Positions 1-8,541 of a stretch of 64,000 bases of DNA are shown in pieces. Source of the DNA: Thiodiazotropha sp040506705. GTDB taxonomy: Bacteria > Pseudomonadota > Gammaproteobacteria > Chromatiales > Chromatiaceae. Numbering within the stretch: the stretch's first letter is position 1; every line of letters starts with the position of its first letter. Under the pieces are notes generated by a model. The model had not been told where the DNA came from, did not search any database, and saw only the letters and a program-made list of their open reading frames with translations. Location: assembly GCA_040506705.1 (NCBI GenBank), contig JBEVWG010000016.1:1-64000 (forward strand). Direction: 5' to 3'. The position numbers and the translations under genes were made by a program.

Positions 1-42
1 GAGGCGCTCAAGAAGCAGTACTTGGAGCAAGAAACCGCCTAA
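1..42 (+). CDS. 3' end of an unidentified gene
   Basis: An open frame runs from the window edge to a TAA at 40-42 and encodes the last 13 residues EALKKQYLEQETA. The charged, helical tail is too short to identify. It is read on the plus strand and converges on clpB, with a GC-rich palindrome lying between the two genes. It may be a chance frame, although the codon pattern is plausible. Confidence 0.4.
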   Translation, partial: EALKKQYLEQETA

Positions 43-120
43 CTACGAAGCTACCGCCAAACAAAGAGCGAAAGATTATTGACACTACCTGACTTTGCAC
101 TTAGTTTTATCAACCTGACT

Positions 121-183
121 TGGTGGGGCATGGCCCCACCCTACCGTTGAACTCAGTGTGTAGGGTGGGGCCATGCCCCACCA
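121..183. repeat. GC-rich palindromic repeat between convergent genes
   Basis: Two perfect 24-base arms (121-144 and 160-183) surround a 15-base loop. The arm begins TGGTGGGGCATGGCCCCACC. A second copy with the same arm, one variant position in the GGGC-T/G-GCCC centre and a similar loop lies at 8332-8400. The structure would fold into a very stable hairpin and resembles REP-type elements found between genes. Here it sits between two gene 3' ends, where it could end transcription from either side, though no U-tract follows it. Confidence 0.85.
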
Positions 184-265
184 AATGCGTAATAATCTCG
201 ATTAACTCAGCTGTATAGCGATGGGACTAGTCAACCCATAGCGCTTGCAATGGATAGCAGCTGAA

Positions 266-2860
266 TCATGCAACACTGATCTTCTGCCTTTTTTGAAAAA
301 TCAATCCGTCACCAGAAGTATCCACTTCGATCATATCACCGGGTCCAAACCGACCGGAGAGAATTTCCTGTGCCAATGGATTCTCAAGCTGCTGGCGTAT
401 CGCCCGCTTCAAGGGTCGAGCACCATATACAGGATCAAAACCAGCCTTACCGAGGAGGTCGAGCGCCGCATCTGAAACAGACAACACCATATCACTATCG
501 GCCAGACGTTGACGAAGGTAATCAACCTGAATACTGGCAATCGCGCGTATCTGCTCCTCACCCAGAGGATGAAAGACAACAATCTCATCGACCCGGTTGA
601 TAAACTCAGGACGGAAGTTCTGTTGTACTGTCTCCATCACCGATGCCTTCATCTGATCGTACTGATCCTCAGTGGCCATCTCCTGAATGATCTGGGAACC
701 CAGATTCGAGGTCATCACAATCACACTATTGCGAAAGTCTACTGTGCGCCCCTGACCATCTGTGAGCCGACCATCATCAAGTACCTGCAGTAGCACGTTG
801 AACACATCAGGATGCGCCTTCTCCACTTCATCAAGCAGAATCACTGAATAGGGTCTGCGTCGGACAGCTTCAGTCAAATAGCCACCCTCTTCATAGCCTA
901 CATAACCTGGTGGTGCGCCAATCAAGCGTGCGACTGAATGCTTCTCCATGAATTCCGACATATCAATACGGATCATCGCTTCCTCTGTATCGAAGAGAAA
1001 CTCTGCCAGAGATTTACACAGCTCTGTTTTACCTACACCGGTCGGGCCAAGAAACAGAAATGAACCATTGGGTTGATTGGGATCGGAAAGCCCTGCTCTT
1101 GATCGGCGTATGGCATCACTGACGGCTCTCACACCCTCCTGCTGTCCTATTACCCGCCTACCCAGCTCCTCCTCCATACGCAACAGCTTATCCCGTTCCC
1201 CCTCCAACATCTTGGAGACCGGAATGCCTGTCCACTTGGAGACCACGTCAGCAATCTCCTCCTCTGAGACCTTGTTTCGCAGCAGTTTCATCTCCTGCAT
1301 CTCAGCCTGGGTTGCCATATCGAGCTGTTTCTCAAGTTCCGGAATCCGCCCATACTGAAGCTCTGACATACGTGCCAGATCACCAGCCCTATGGGCAGTT
1401 TCCAACTCCAGTCGGGCCCGCTCCAGGGACTCCTTGATATGGGTTGTCCCCTGCAGTGCTGCTTTTTCCGATTTCCAGATCTCTTCCAGGTCAGAGAACT
1501 CCCGCTCCAACCGTTCAATTTGTGCTTGCAGATCGGCCAGTCGCTTTTTTGAGGCCTCATCAGACTCTTTATTCAGTGCCTCACGCTCAATCTTCAGCTG
1601 AATCAGACGACGCTCAAGACGATCCATCTCCTCAGGCTTGGAGTCGATCTCCATGCGTATCTGAGATGCAGCCTCATCCACCAGATCGATGGCTTTATCG
1701 GGTAGCTGACGATCGGTGATGTAACGATGGGAGAGGGTTGCTGCGGCAACGATTGCCGGATCAGTGACATCTACTCCATGGTGCACTTCATAGCGCTCCT
1801 TCAAGCCTCTCAGGATGGCTATCGTATCCTCGACACTGGGCTCTTCCACCAACACTTTCTGGAATCGTCGTTCCAGGGCGGCATCTTTCTCAAGATATTG
1901 TCGATACTCATCCAGGGTGGTGGCACCCACGCAATGCAGTTCACCCCGAGCCAATGCAGGCTTCAGCATGTTACCGGCATCCATTGCCCCTTCGGCCTTA
2001 CCGGCGCCAACCATGGTATGCAGTTCATCGATAAAGAGGATAATCTGCCCCTCCTGCTTGGAGAGATCATTGAGTACTGCCTTCAGGCGCTCCTCGAATT
2101 CACCACGAAATTTAGCCCCTGCGATCAAAGACCCCATGTCGAGAGAGAGCAGTCGCTTGGTTTTCAGCCCTTCAGGAACTTCGCCGTTGACGATTCGCTG
2201 AGCCAATCCCTCAACAATTGCTGTTTTGCCGACACCAGGTTCACCGATCAGTACCGGATTATTCTTAGTCCTGCGTTGCAGAACCTGTATGGTTCGACGA
2301 ATTTCATCATCCCTGCCGATAACAGGATCCAGTTTGCCCTGCTCTGCCCGCTCAGTTAGATCAATGGTGTATTTTTCCAGTGCCTGACGCTGATCTTCCG
2401 CATTCGGGTCGTCTACTTTCTGGCCACCACGCATCTTCTCAATGCTCTTCTCAAGGGCTTCCTTGGCAGCCCCGGCATTGCGCAACATTTCGCCCAGTTC
2501 GCCCTTATCCTCGACAGCTGCGAGAACGAACAGCTCACTGGAGATATATTGATCATTACGCTGTTGTGCTAATTTATCGGTCTGATTGAGCAGCCGCCCC
2601 AGTTCATTGGAAATATGCAGGTCACCGGCTGCGCCCTCGACGCTTGGGAGACGTTCGGTAGCAGCACTCAGACTGGAGCGTAATTGATTGATATTGACAT
2701 CGGATTGCGCCAATAGGTGACGTACAGTACCACCCTCCTGATCGAGCATGGCGCTCATCAGGTGTACAGGCTCGATAAACTGATGATCCCGACCGACAGC
2801 AAGGCTCTGGGCATCTGCCAGAGCCATCTGAAATTTACTGGTCAAACGATCCATTCTCAT
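266..2860 (-). CDS. clpB: ATP-dependent disaggregase ClpB (Hsp104 family)
   Basis: This 864-residue protein matches the usual ClpB length (857 in E. coli). It works with DnaK to pull polypeptides out of cytosolic aggregates. Visible in order: the Clp N-domain (about 1-145), the first AAA+ domain with Walker A GEPGVGKT at 206-213 and Walker B FIDELH, the coiled-coil middle domain rich in E, K, R and L (about 410-525), and the second AAA+ domain with GPTGVGKT and LLDEVEKAHPD. The start MRMDRLTSKF aligns with E. coli MRLDRLTNKF and has GGAG nine bases upstream. It is the last gene of its strand before the palindrome at 121-183. ClpB is normally a heat-shock gene; I see no clear sigma-32 promoter. 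Confidence 0.98.
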   Translation of the reverse strand: MRMDRLTSKFQMALADAQSLAVGRDHQFIEPVHLMSAMLDQEGGTVRHLLAQSDVNINQLRSSLSAATERLPSVEGAAGDLHISNELGRLLNQTDKLAQQRNDQYISSELFVLAAVEDKGELGEMLRNAGAAKEALEKSIEKMRGGQKVDDPNAEDQRQALEKYTIDLTERAEQGKLDPVIGRDDEIRRTIQVLQRRTKNNPVLIGEPGVGKTAIVEGLAQRIVNGEVPEGLKTKRLLSLDMGSLIAGAKFRGEFEERLKAVLNDLSKQEGQIILFIDELHTMVGAGKAEGAMDAGNMLKPALARGELHCVGATTLDEYRQYLEKDAALERRFQKVLVEEPSVEDTIAILRGLKERYEVHHGVDVTDPAIVAAATLSHRYITDRQLPDKAIDLVDEAASQIRMEIDSKPEEMDRLERRLIQLKIEREALNKESDEASKKRLADLQAQIERLEREFSDLEEIWKSEKAALQGTTHIKESLERARLELETAHRAGDLARMSELQYGRIPELEKQLDMATQAEMQEMKLLRNKVSEEEIADVVSKWTGIPVSKMLEGERDKLLRMEEELGRRVIGQQEGVRAVSDAIRRSRAGLSDPNQPNGSFLFLGPTGVGKTELCKSLAEFLFDTEEAMIRIDMSEFMEKHSVARLIGAPPGYVGYEEGGYLTEAVRRRPYSVILLDEVEKAHPDVFNVLLQVLDDGRLTDGQGRTVDFRNSVIVMTSNLGSQIIQEMATEDQYDQMKASVMETVQQNFRPEFINRVDEIVVFHPLGEEQIRAIASIQVDYLRQRLADSDMVLSVSDAALDLLGKAGFDPVYGARPLKRAIRQQLENPLAQEILSGRFGPGDMIEVDTSGDGLIFQKRQKISVA

Positions 2861-3137
2861 GGGGTATTACTCCAAAAATCTTCTATTAATAACCATAAGA
2901 TGGGGCAAAACCCCGTTTTTTCAAGTTGATTTCGATGGGCTGACCCCGTGGCGTATGAGGATGAACCAGAACTGTCAGTAACTGCTCACTATAGTCAAAA
3001 CAGTTGAATTTATTGGTATTCCGCCACGCTTGTGATTGTTGAATGGTGTGCTAAACTTCCCGGATTCCGTTGCACTTCATCCAGGTTACTTTCTAAAGAT
3101 ATCCTGAGGTGCGGCCGGGTCGTACCCGGCAAAAAAA

Positions 3138-3644
3138 TCAGCAACTGGAATCCTGCTGCTTCTCCATCACTTCAACCTTACCCAGTACCATGGTTTCCAG
3201 TGATTGCTTGTAATCCTTAACTTTTTGTCGCATTTCGAGATCAGTGGCTCCGAGCATCTGAGTCGCCAGAATAGCCGCATTTTTCGCACCATTGATTGCC
3301 ACTGTCGCCACAGGAACTCCTGGGGGCATCTGCACGATAGAGAGCAACGAATCCTCTCCACTCAAGGCAGAAGACTTAACCGGCACACCGATCACGGGCA
3401 AGGGTGTAATAGACGCCACCATGCCAGGCAGATGGGCAGCACCACCTGCACCTGCGATTACAACCTGCAAACCACGCTGTTCCGCACTTTGGGAATATTC
3501 ATATAGTCTTGCCGGGGTACGATGAGCCGAGACAATGGTCATCTCATAAGGTATCTGAAACGCCTCAAGTTGCTTTGCGGCCTCTTGCATCACCGGCAGA
3601 TCTGAATCACTACCCATTATGATGCCAACGATAGGTTTGCTCAT
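3138..3644 (-). CDS. purE: N5-carboxyaminoimidazole ribonucleotide mutase PurE
   Basis: PurE (168 residues) moves the carboxyl group of N5-CAIR to carbon to give CAIR in de novo purine synthesis, using the product of PurK next to it. The frame is open further upstream, but the family start is MSKPIVGIIMGSDSD. Its ATG overlaps the purK stop as ATGA, which implies translational coupling. Visible are GSDSDLP (11-17, phosphate binding), SAHRTP (39-44, with the catalytic histidine) and GGAAHLPGM. The presence of a PurK partner and the class I motifs argue for the mutase rather than the class II carboxylase. Confidence 0.97.
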   Translation of the reverse strand: MSKPIVGIIMGSDSDLPVMQEAAKQLEAFQIPYEMTIVSAHRTPARLYEYSQSAEQRGLQVVIAGAGGAAHLPGMVASITPLPVIGVPVKSSALSGEDSLLSIVQMPPGVPVATVAINGAKNAAILATQMLGATDLEMRQKVKDYKQSLETMVLGKVEVMEKQQDSSC

Positions 3645-4798
3645 GGATGCTGCTCCCCACAAATTTGAATTATATCCCGTACCTGCTCGGCTTTAGTTCG
3701 AGCACTATCCAGATCCTGATCGATAACAGTCACGTGTCCCATTTTCCGAAAAGGTTTAACTTCGGCTTTGCCGTAAATATGGAGACAGACGCCAGGAATG
3801 GCCAAAGCCTCCTGCAAGCCATTGAAAACCGGTGTGCCAACAGCATCCGCCTCACCCAGGAGATTGATCATAGCTGCTGGGGCCAACTGCTCTGTTGATC
3901 CCAGAGGCAGATCGAGTACGGCACGTAAATGTTGCTCAAACTGATCTGTTATACAGGCCTCAATGGTGTGATGACCTGAGTTATGGGTTCTTGGTGCAAT
4001 TTCATTCACCAACAGTTCGCCATCTGCAGTCAAGAACAACTCAACACCAAACATACCTACCCCCTCGAGGGCATTGATGGTACGCATAGCCAGCGCCTCA
4101 GCCTGTTGAGCAATAGCTCTATCCACCTTGGCGGGGCAGAGCAACAGATCGAGAACATTTTCACCTGCGCGAAAGCACATCTCCACTGTTGGGTAAGCCA
4201 CGCAATCTCCATTGGCGCGACGAGCAACCATCACAGCCAACTCTTTGTCAGCCTCGATAAAACGCTCAACCAGAGATGGTACAGGTAGATGAGCATTGAA
4301 CGCATCAGCATCCAACATCACTGAGACCCCACGACCGTCGTAGCCGCCACGCCTGGCTTTCTGTACCAAAGGAAAACCAAAGGATTCAAAGTCGGCCAGA
4401 TTCGGTTCTGCCATCTCTATAAATTCAGCTGTAGGAATATTCGCCTGACTGAGGAACCGCTTCTGTGTCAGCTTGTCTTGCAGAGTGGAGAGCAGAGCAG
4501 GAGCAGGATTGATCTTATGTCCCTCTAGCTCCAGTTGACGCAAGGTCTCAGTATCAATGTCTTCCAGCTCATAGGTCACCACATCACAGGATTCCGCCAA
4601 TTCTCTCAATTTGGCAGGATCGTGGTAGCCGCCAATGATCTGCTCTCCGGCAACCTGACCAGCAGGCGACTTTGGATAGGGATCCAGAACGACACAGGTG
4701 CAGCCCAGGCGCTTAGCCGCTTTGACCATCATACGACCAAGCTGACCACCGCCTACCAAGCCAATACGGGCTATAGGAAAGGGGTAACTATCCTTCAT
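3641..4798 (-). CDS. purK: 5-(carboxyamino)imidazole ribonucleotide synthase PurK
   Basis: PurK (385 residues) is an ATP-grasp enzyme that joins bicarbonate to AIR at the cost of ATP, giving N5-CAIR for PurE. The N-terminal pre-ATP-grasp domain shows GLVGGGQLGRMM near residues 13-24. The ATP-grasp core contains KARRGGYDGRGV, and the metal-binding part contains VNEIAPRTHNSGHHT. It is slightly longer than E. coli PurK (355). It is the first gene of a two-gene operon and its stop overlaps the purE start by four bases. Confidence 0.97.
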   Translation of the reverse strand: MKDSYPFPIARIGLVGGGQLGRMMVKAAKRLGCTCVVLDPYPKSPAGQVAGEQIIGGYHDPAKLRELAESCDVVTYELEDIDTETLRQLELEGHKINPAPALLSTLQDKLTQKRFLSQANIPTAEFIEMAEPNLADFESFGFPLVQKARRGGYDGRGVSVMLDADAFNAHLPVPSLVERFIEADKELAVMVARRANGDCVAYPTVEMCFRAGENVLDLLLCPAKVDRAIAQQAEALAMRTINALEGVGMFGVELFLTADGELLVNEIAPRTHNSGHHTIEACITDQFEQHLRAVLDLPLGSTEQLAPAAMINLLGEADAVGTPVFNGLQEALAIPGVCLHIYGKAEVKPFRKMGHVTVIDQDLDSARTKAEQVRDIIQICGEQHP

Positions 4799-4974
4799 GG
4801 TGTTGCGTAACTCATTATTGGGTAAGAAAACGTTACAGTATAACCGGCCTGGGCCTGGAATGTCTCATCTATCCTACAGATTCAAACCAAACCCCGCCTA
4901 CTGAGAGAGAAATAGTGATTGAGTGATGAGGAAAATCATCATGAATATCCATTTGCCCCTTAAATCGAAGACGA

Positions 4975-5688
4975 TCACTCCTTTTCTGCAGGCGCCTGAA
5001 GTTGAACCGCCCCTTTAGTAACACCCGCGAAGGCTTGCAGCCCCTCATCATCAAGAATATCAACCCGGCTTCCATCCACCCGAATCACCCCATGATCACT
5101 CAGATTATGCAGAATTCGGGAAAAGGTCTCTGGTGTCACTGATAGCCGGGAGGCGATTACCCCTTTAGGGACCTGCAACTCAATGCTGTCACCCTGCTCT
5201 TTGACAAGACTCCAGTGATTCCAGAGAAAACTGGCAACACGACAGCTTGCAGTTTGCAGTGTCAGATCATCAATTTCACGGATCAGCATCCGCAAGCGAT
5301 GACTCATGTCAGCTAACAGATAAAAACAGGTCTCTACTGAGCCACGCAGCAACGCCTTAAAAGGCTCGCTTTCGAAACTCAGCAGATGAGTCTCCCCCAT
5401 GGCCAGGGCATTGACTGGATAATCGGGTTCTTCACCGAACATCAATGCCTCAGCGAAGGTCTGCCCTGGAGATATGATCTCGATAACTTTCTCCTGACCC
5501 TGCAGCGACAGCCGAGTTAGCTTGACCTGCCCACTTGTCACCAGAAAAAAGTGCGTGGCAGGATCGCCAACCCGAAAATAGAGCTGGCCATCCAAGAGCT
5601 TTACCTCACGGGCCATCTGCTCCACTTTGCTGAATTGCTGATCATCCAGATGGGTAAACAGATAGCACTGCCGAAGATCGAATGTCAC
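4975..5688 (-). CDS. Crp/Fnr-family transcription regulator, DNR-like
   Basis: This 237-residue protein has a cyclic-nucleotide-binding-type sensor domain (about 10-130), a dimer helix, and a C-terminal winged helix (about 145-215). The recognition helix region, SVTPETFSRILHNL, keeps E187, S190 and R191, the residues that in FNR and DNR read TTGAT half sites. Only three cysteines exist (8, 121, 149), widely spaced, so the FNR oxygen-sensing 4Fe-4S cluster is absent. By family analogy it could be a heme/NO-sensing DNR-type regulator of anaerobic respiration, but the signal is inference. It is transcribed alone, downstream of a 150-base gap and upstream of purK. Confidence 0.88.
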   Translation of the reverse strand: MTFDLRQCYLFTHLDDQQFSKVEQMAREVKLLDGQLYFRVGDPATHFFLVTSGQVKLTRLSLQGQEKVIEIISPGQTFAEALMFGEEPDYPVNALAMGETHLLSFESEPFKALLRGSVETCFYLLADMSHRLRMLIREIDDLTLQTASCRVASFLWNHWSLVKEQGDSIELQVPKGVIASRLSVTPETFSRILHNLSDHGVIRVDGSRVDILDDEGLQAFAGVTKGAVQLQAPAEKE

Positions 5689-5838
5689 TACTCAGCCTCC
5701 TCTTCAAGTGCGTCTTTTAAAGAACCTTTAGATAGCCCTGAAACGAGCAGACCATCACTCATGAGAGACCATAACCCAGAAAGATTGCATTTTGCAGGTT
5801 TGATGTCGATACATGACTTACTCAAAGGTTCTTGAAAC

Positions 5839-6270
5839 TCATCGATTCAGCTTCCATACCCGATAGTAGACAATTCCACTACTGTTATCGGTCACTAGCC
5901 ATCGGCCGTTATCGAAATCAAAACGATTGTCACTATATTGCTGACAGTTCAAATGACTCTGGTATTTGGAAAGAACCTCATCACCGGTAACTTCCAGAAA
6001 CCATGCCGCAGGTGCCTGACAATCCACACTCAGGTAGTCGGCCTCATTTCGCAGATGAATATCAGTCTGCTTGGGAAGAATTTTCAGCCAGGCGCTGAAT
6101 CCTCGAACCATGACGCCACCATCGGCCAGTAGCTCTATTTCCTCCAGTGAATTCTCAAAGCCATCTTTAAAAATCAACTCAGGATCTGTTGCAGTGGGAT
6201 CTCCACCACTGCAACCCAGCTGCCAAATCAAGACAGTGTGGAGTACCACGCCAACCCATGATCTATTCAT
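5839..6270 (-). CDS. Small probable lipoprotein of unknown function
   Basis: The 143-residue product starts MNRSW, followed by a hydrophobic stretch ending QLGC at residues 17-20, which is an acceptable but not ideal lipobox. The rest is acidic and soluble (GGDPTATDPELIFKDGFEN follows). No family is recognised. It lies 31 bases downstream of ilvD on the same strand, so it may be cotranscribed with ilvD, and would be anchored in the periplasm if the cysteine is lipidated. Confidence 0.7.
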   Translation of the reverse strand: MNRSWVGVVLHTVLIWQLGCSGGDPTATDPELIFKDGFENSLEEIELLADGGVMVRGFSAWLKILPKQTDIHLRNEADYLSVDCQAPAAWFLEVTGDEVLSKYQSHLNCQQYSDNRFDFDNGRWLVTDNSSGIVYYRVWKLNR

Positions 6271-6301
6271 GGCATATTTGCGCTCAATAAAATCCTATGC
6301 A

Positions 6302-8155
6302 TCAATCCAGTTGTGATACATCCCTGACTGCGCCACGAGCAGCAGAAGTCGTCAGCGCTGCATAAGCCTTGAGGGCCTGAGAGACTTGTCGATCGCGATT
6401 TTTTGGTTTCCATGCCGAATCACCGAGCGCCTCCATTGCTTCGCGTCGCTGCTGCAACACCTCATCACTGATTACAACCTGGATTGATCGACCGGGAATA
6501 TCAATTTCGATTCTGTCCCCCTCCACCACTAAGCCGATATTACCCCCCTCTGCAGCCTCAGGTGAGCAGTGTCCTATGGAGAGTCCGGATGTACCACCGG
6601 AAAAACGACCATCAGTGATCAGAGCACAATGCTTACCCAGCCCTTTCGATTTCAGGTAACTGGTAGGGTAGAGCATCTCTTGCATTCCAGGCCCGCCTTT
6701 AGGGCCTTCATAGCGGATAATCACCACATCACCTTCGTTAATCTGGTCATTCAGGATCGCATCAACCGCAGCATCCTGGCTTTCGAAAAGTCTTGCAGGC
6801 CCCGAAAATTTGAGGATCGATTCATCAACCCCGGCTGTCTTCACGATACACCCTTGTTCAGCCAGGTTTCCAGAGAGTACGGCAAGGCCGCCATCTTTTG
6901 AGTAGGCGTGCTCTAAGTCCCGAATACAACCTGCAACGCGATCCAAGTCGAGTGCCGGCCAGCGAGCCTGCTGACTAAACGCCACCTGAGTCGGCACACC
7001 CCCAGGAGCAGCCAGATAACGCGTCTGAACCTGCTCCTCTTGAGTGCGAATCACATCCCAGCTCTGCAAAGCATCGCCGAGACTTTTCGCATACACCGTG
7101 GGTACATCACGCTTGATCAAGCCAGCCCGATCCAACTCACCCAGGATGGCGATCACACCACCAGCCCGATGAACATCCTCCATATGATACTGTTGAGTAG
7201 CAGGGGCAACCTTACAAAGATTTGGCACCAGACGACTCAAGCGATCAATATCTGTCATGGTGAAATCGACCCCCGCTTCATGGGCCGCGGCAAGCAGGTG
7301 CAATACAGTATTGGTCGATCCACCCATCGCAATATCGAGACTCATCGCGTTCTCAAATGCCTGGAAGGTCGCAATCTCTCTAGGCAAGGCGGTTGCATCA
7401 TCCTGCTCATACCAACGTCGGGCTAAATCCACCACCAGGCGACCTGCTTCGAGAAAAAGTTGTTCGCGATCAGCATGGGTTGCCAACAGTGAACCATTGC
7501 CTGGCAGAGAGAGTCCCAATGCTTCGGTAAGACAATTCATCGAATTGGCAGTAAACATGCCTGAGCAGGAGCCACAGGTCGGACAAGCGGAACGCTCGAT
7601 CTGAGCTACATTCTCATCTGACTCCTGAGGATTGGCTGCGGATACCATGGCATCCACCAAATCAAGATGCAGCTCCTGCTCCTGCCCCTGAAGTTTGACC
7701 TTACCGGCTTCCATGGGTCCGCCGGAGACGAAAACCGTAGGAATATTCAGTCTCATTGCCGCCATCAACATGCCGGGGGTAATCTTGTCGCAATTGGAGA
7801 TACAGACCAGCGCATCTGCACAATGAGCATTGACCATATACTCAACAGAATCAGCAATAATATCCCGGGATGGCAGTGAATAGAGCATGCCACCATGCCC
7901 CATAGCAATACCGTCATCTACCGCGATGGTATTGAACTCCTTTGCAACACCACCAGCCGCTTCGATCTCACGGGCCACCAACTGCCCCAGATCCTTAAGA
8001 TGAACATGGCCAGGTACAAATTGGGTAAATGAATTGGCCACCGCAACGATTGGTTTCTCAAAATCATCATCTGTCATGCCTGTGGCCCGCCAGAGGGCGC
8101 GTGCGCCCGCCATATTGCGGCCCTGGGTCGTTGTACGTGAGCGGTATTGTGGCAT
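6302..8155 (-). CDS. ilvD: Dihydroxy-acid dehydratase IlvD
   Basis: IlvD (617 residues) dehydrates 2,3-dihydroxy acids to 2-keto acids in valine and isoleucine synthesis. The open frame extends 24 codons upstream, but the family start is MPQYRSRTTT, with GGAG six bases before this ATG. Cluster and metal residues are visible: D81, C122-D123-K124 in CISNCDKITPGM (K124 is the carbamylated Mg ligand of the family) and C194 or C197 in CPTCGSCSGMF. The protein therefore looks fully functional. A MITE-like element lies 156 bases upstream of the start, inside its probable promoter region. Confidence 0.97.
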   Translation of the reverse strand: MPQYRSRTTTQGRNMAGARALWRATGMTDDDFEKPIVAVANSFTQFVPGHVHLKDLGQLVAREIEAAGGVAKEFNTIAVDDGIAMGHGGMLYSLPSRDIIADSVEYMVNAHCADALVCISNCDKITPGMLMAAMRLNIPTVFVSGGPMEAGKVKLQGQEQELHLDLVDAMVSAANPQESDENVAQIERSACPTCGSCSGMFTANSMNCLTEALGLSLPGNGSLLATHADREQLFLEAGRLVVDLARRWYEQDDATALPREIATFQAFENAMSLDIAMGGSTNTVLHLLAAAHEAGVDFTMTDIDRLSRLVPNLCKVAPATQQYHMEDVHRAGGVIAILGELDRAGLIKRDVPTVYAKSLGDALQSWDVIRTQEEQVQTRYLAAPGGVPTQVAFSQQARWPALDLDRVAGCIRDLEHAYSKDGGLAVLSGNLAEQGCIVKTAGVDESILKFSGPARLFESQDAAVDAILNDQINEGDVVIIRYEGPKGGPGMQEMLYPTSYLKSKGLGKHCALITDGRFSGGTSGLSIGHCSPEAAEGGNIGLVVEGDRIEIDIPGRSIQVVISDEVLQQRREAMEALGDSAWKPKNRDRQVSQALKAYAALTTSAARGAVRDVSQLD

Positions 8156-8310
8156 CTCAAGCTCCGAGAAAAATGGCGACAGGAAATTGCTATTATGCCT
8201 GTTTTCTGAGGCCTCGAACAAACTCAAATAACCACAATATTACTACTGCCACGTATTCACTCGGTTCTCCTATGGGAACAGAGAGACAACTGGCAAATGC
8301 ACTCTGACCC

Positions 8311-8463
8311 GAATGGCACTTACTTAAGCCGTTTTGGTGGGGCAGGGCCCCACCCTACCGTTCAATTCAGGGCGTAGGGTGGGGCCCTGCCCCACCAAAA
8401 TAGCTTGGTTACCTCAGAAAATTCTCGTTCTACGTAACAAATCCCCTTAAGTAAGTGCCATTC
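8311..8463. mobile_element. 153-base MITE with terminal repeats and target duplication
   Basis: The ends are perfect 18-base inverted repeats, GAATGGCACTTACTTAAG at 8311-8328 and its complement at 8446-8463. The 11-base sequence CACTCTGACCC occurs directly before (8300-8310) and directly after (8464-8474), which is what a transposition target duplication looks like. The interior has no gene, only a palindrome with perfect 27-base arms (8332-8358 and 8374-8400) related to the repeat at 121-183. Ends of this type with a 10-12 base duplication suggest mobilisation by an IS4-like transposase located elsewhere (inference). Confidence 0.88.
8332..8400. repeat. Palindromic repeat nested inside the MITE
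   Basis: Perfect 27-base arms (8332-8358, 8374-8400) flank a 15-base loop. The core is shared with 121-183, including the similar loop (CGTTCAATTCAGGGC against CGTTGAACTCAGTGT). The copy at 121-183 lacks the outer terminal repeats seen here, so the palindrome is either a separate element captured by the MITE or the part of an older copy that survives. Confidence 0.85.
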
Positions 8464-8541
8464 CACTCTGACCCTTTCATTTCGGAAGGGAAGAGATATA
8501 TTTTTAACAAAGTGGTGGAAAGGGAGTTGAGGAACAATCAG

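Noticed and set aside
1727..2359. A 210-codon frame antisense to clpB
   Set aside because: It is a shadow of the strongly conserved ClpB coding frame.
3114..3130. Hairpin GCCGGGT-CGT-ACCCGGC downstream of purE
   Set aside because: It is not followed by a U-run on the minus strand (the T-run precedes it), so it is not a standard terminator.
5716..5836. Possible eroded copy of the 23.8-kb repeat (AAAGAACCTTTAGA facing CAAAGGTTCTT)
   Set aside because: The end match is short and the interior is not similar enough to claim the same family.
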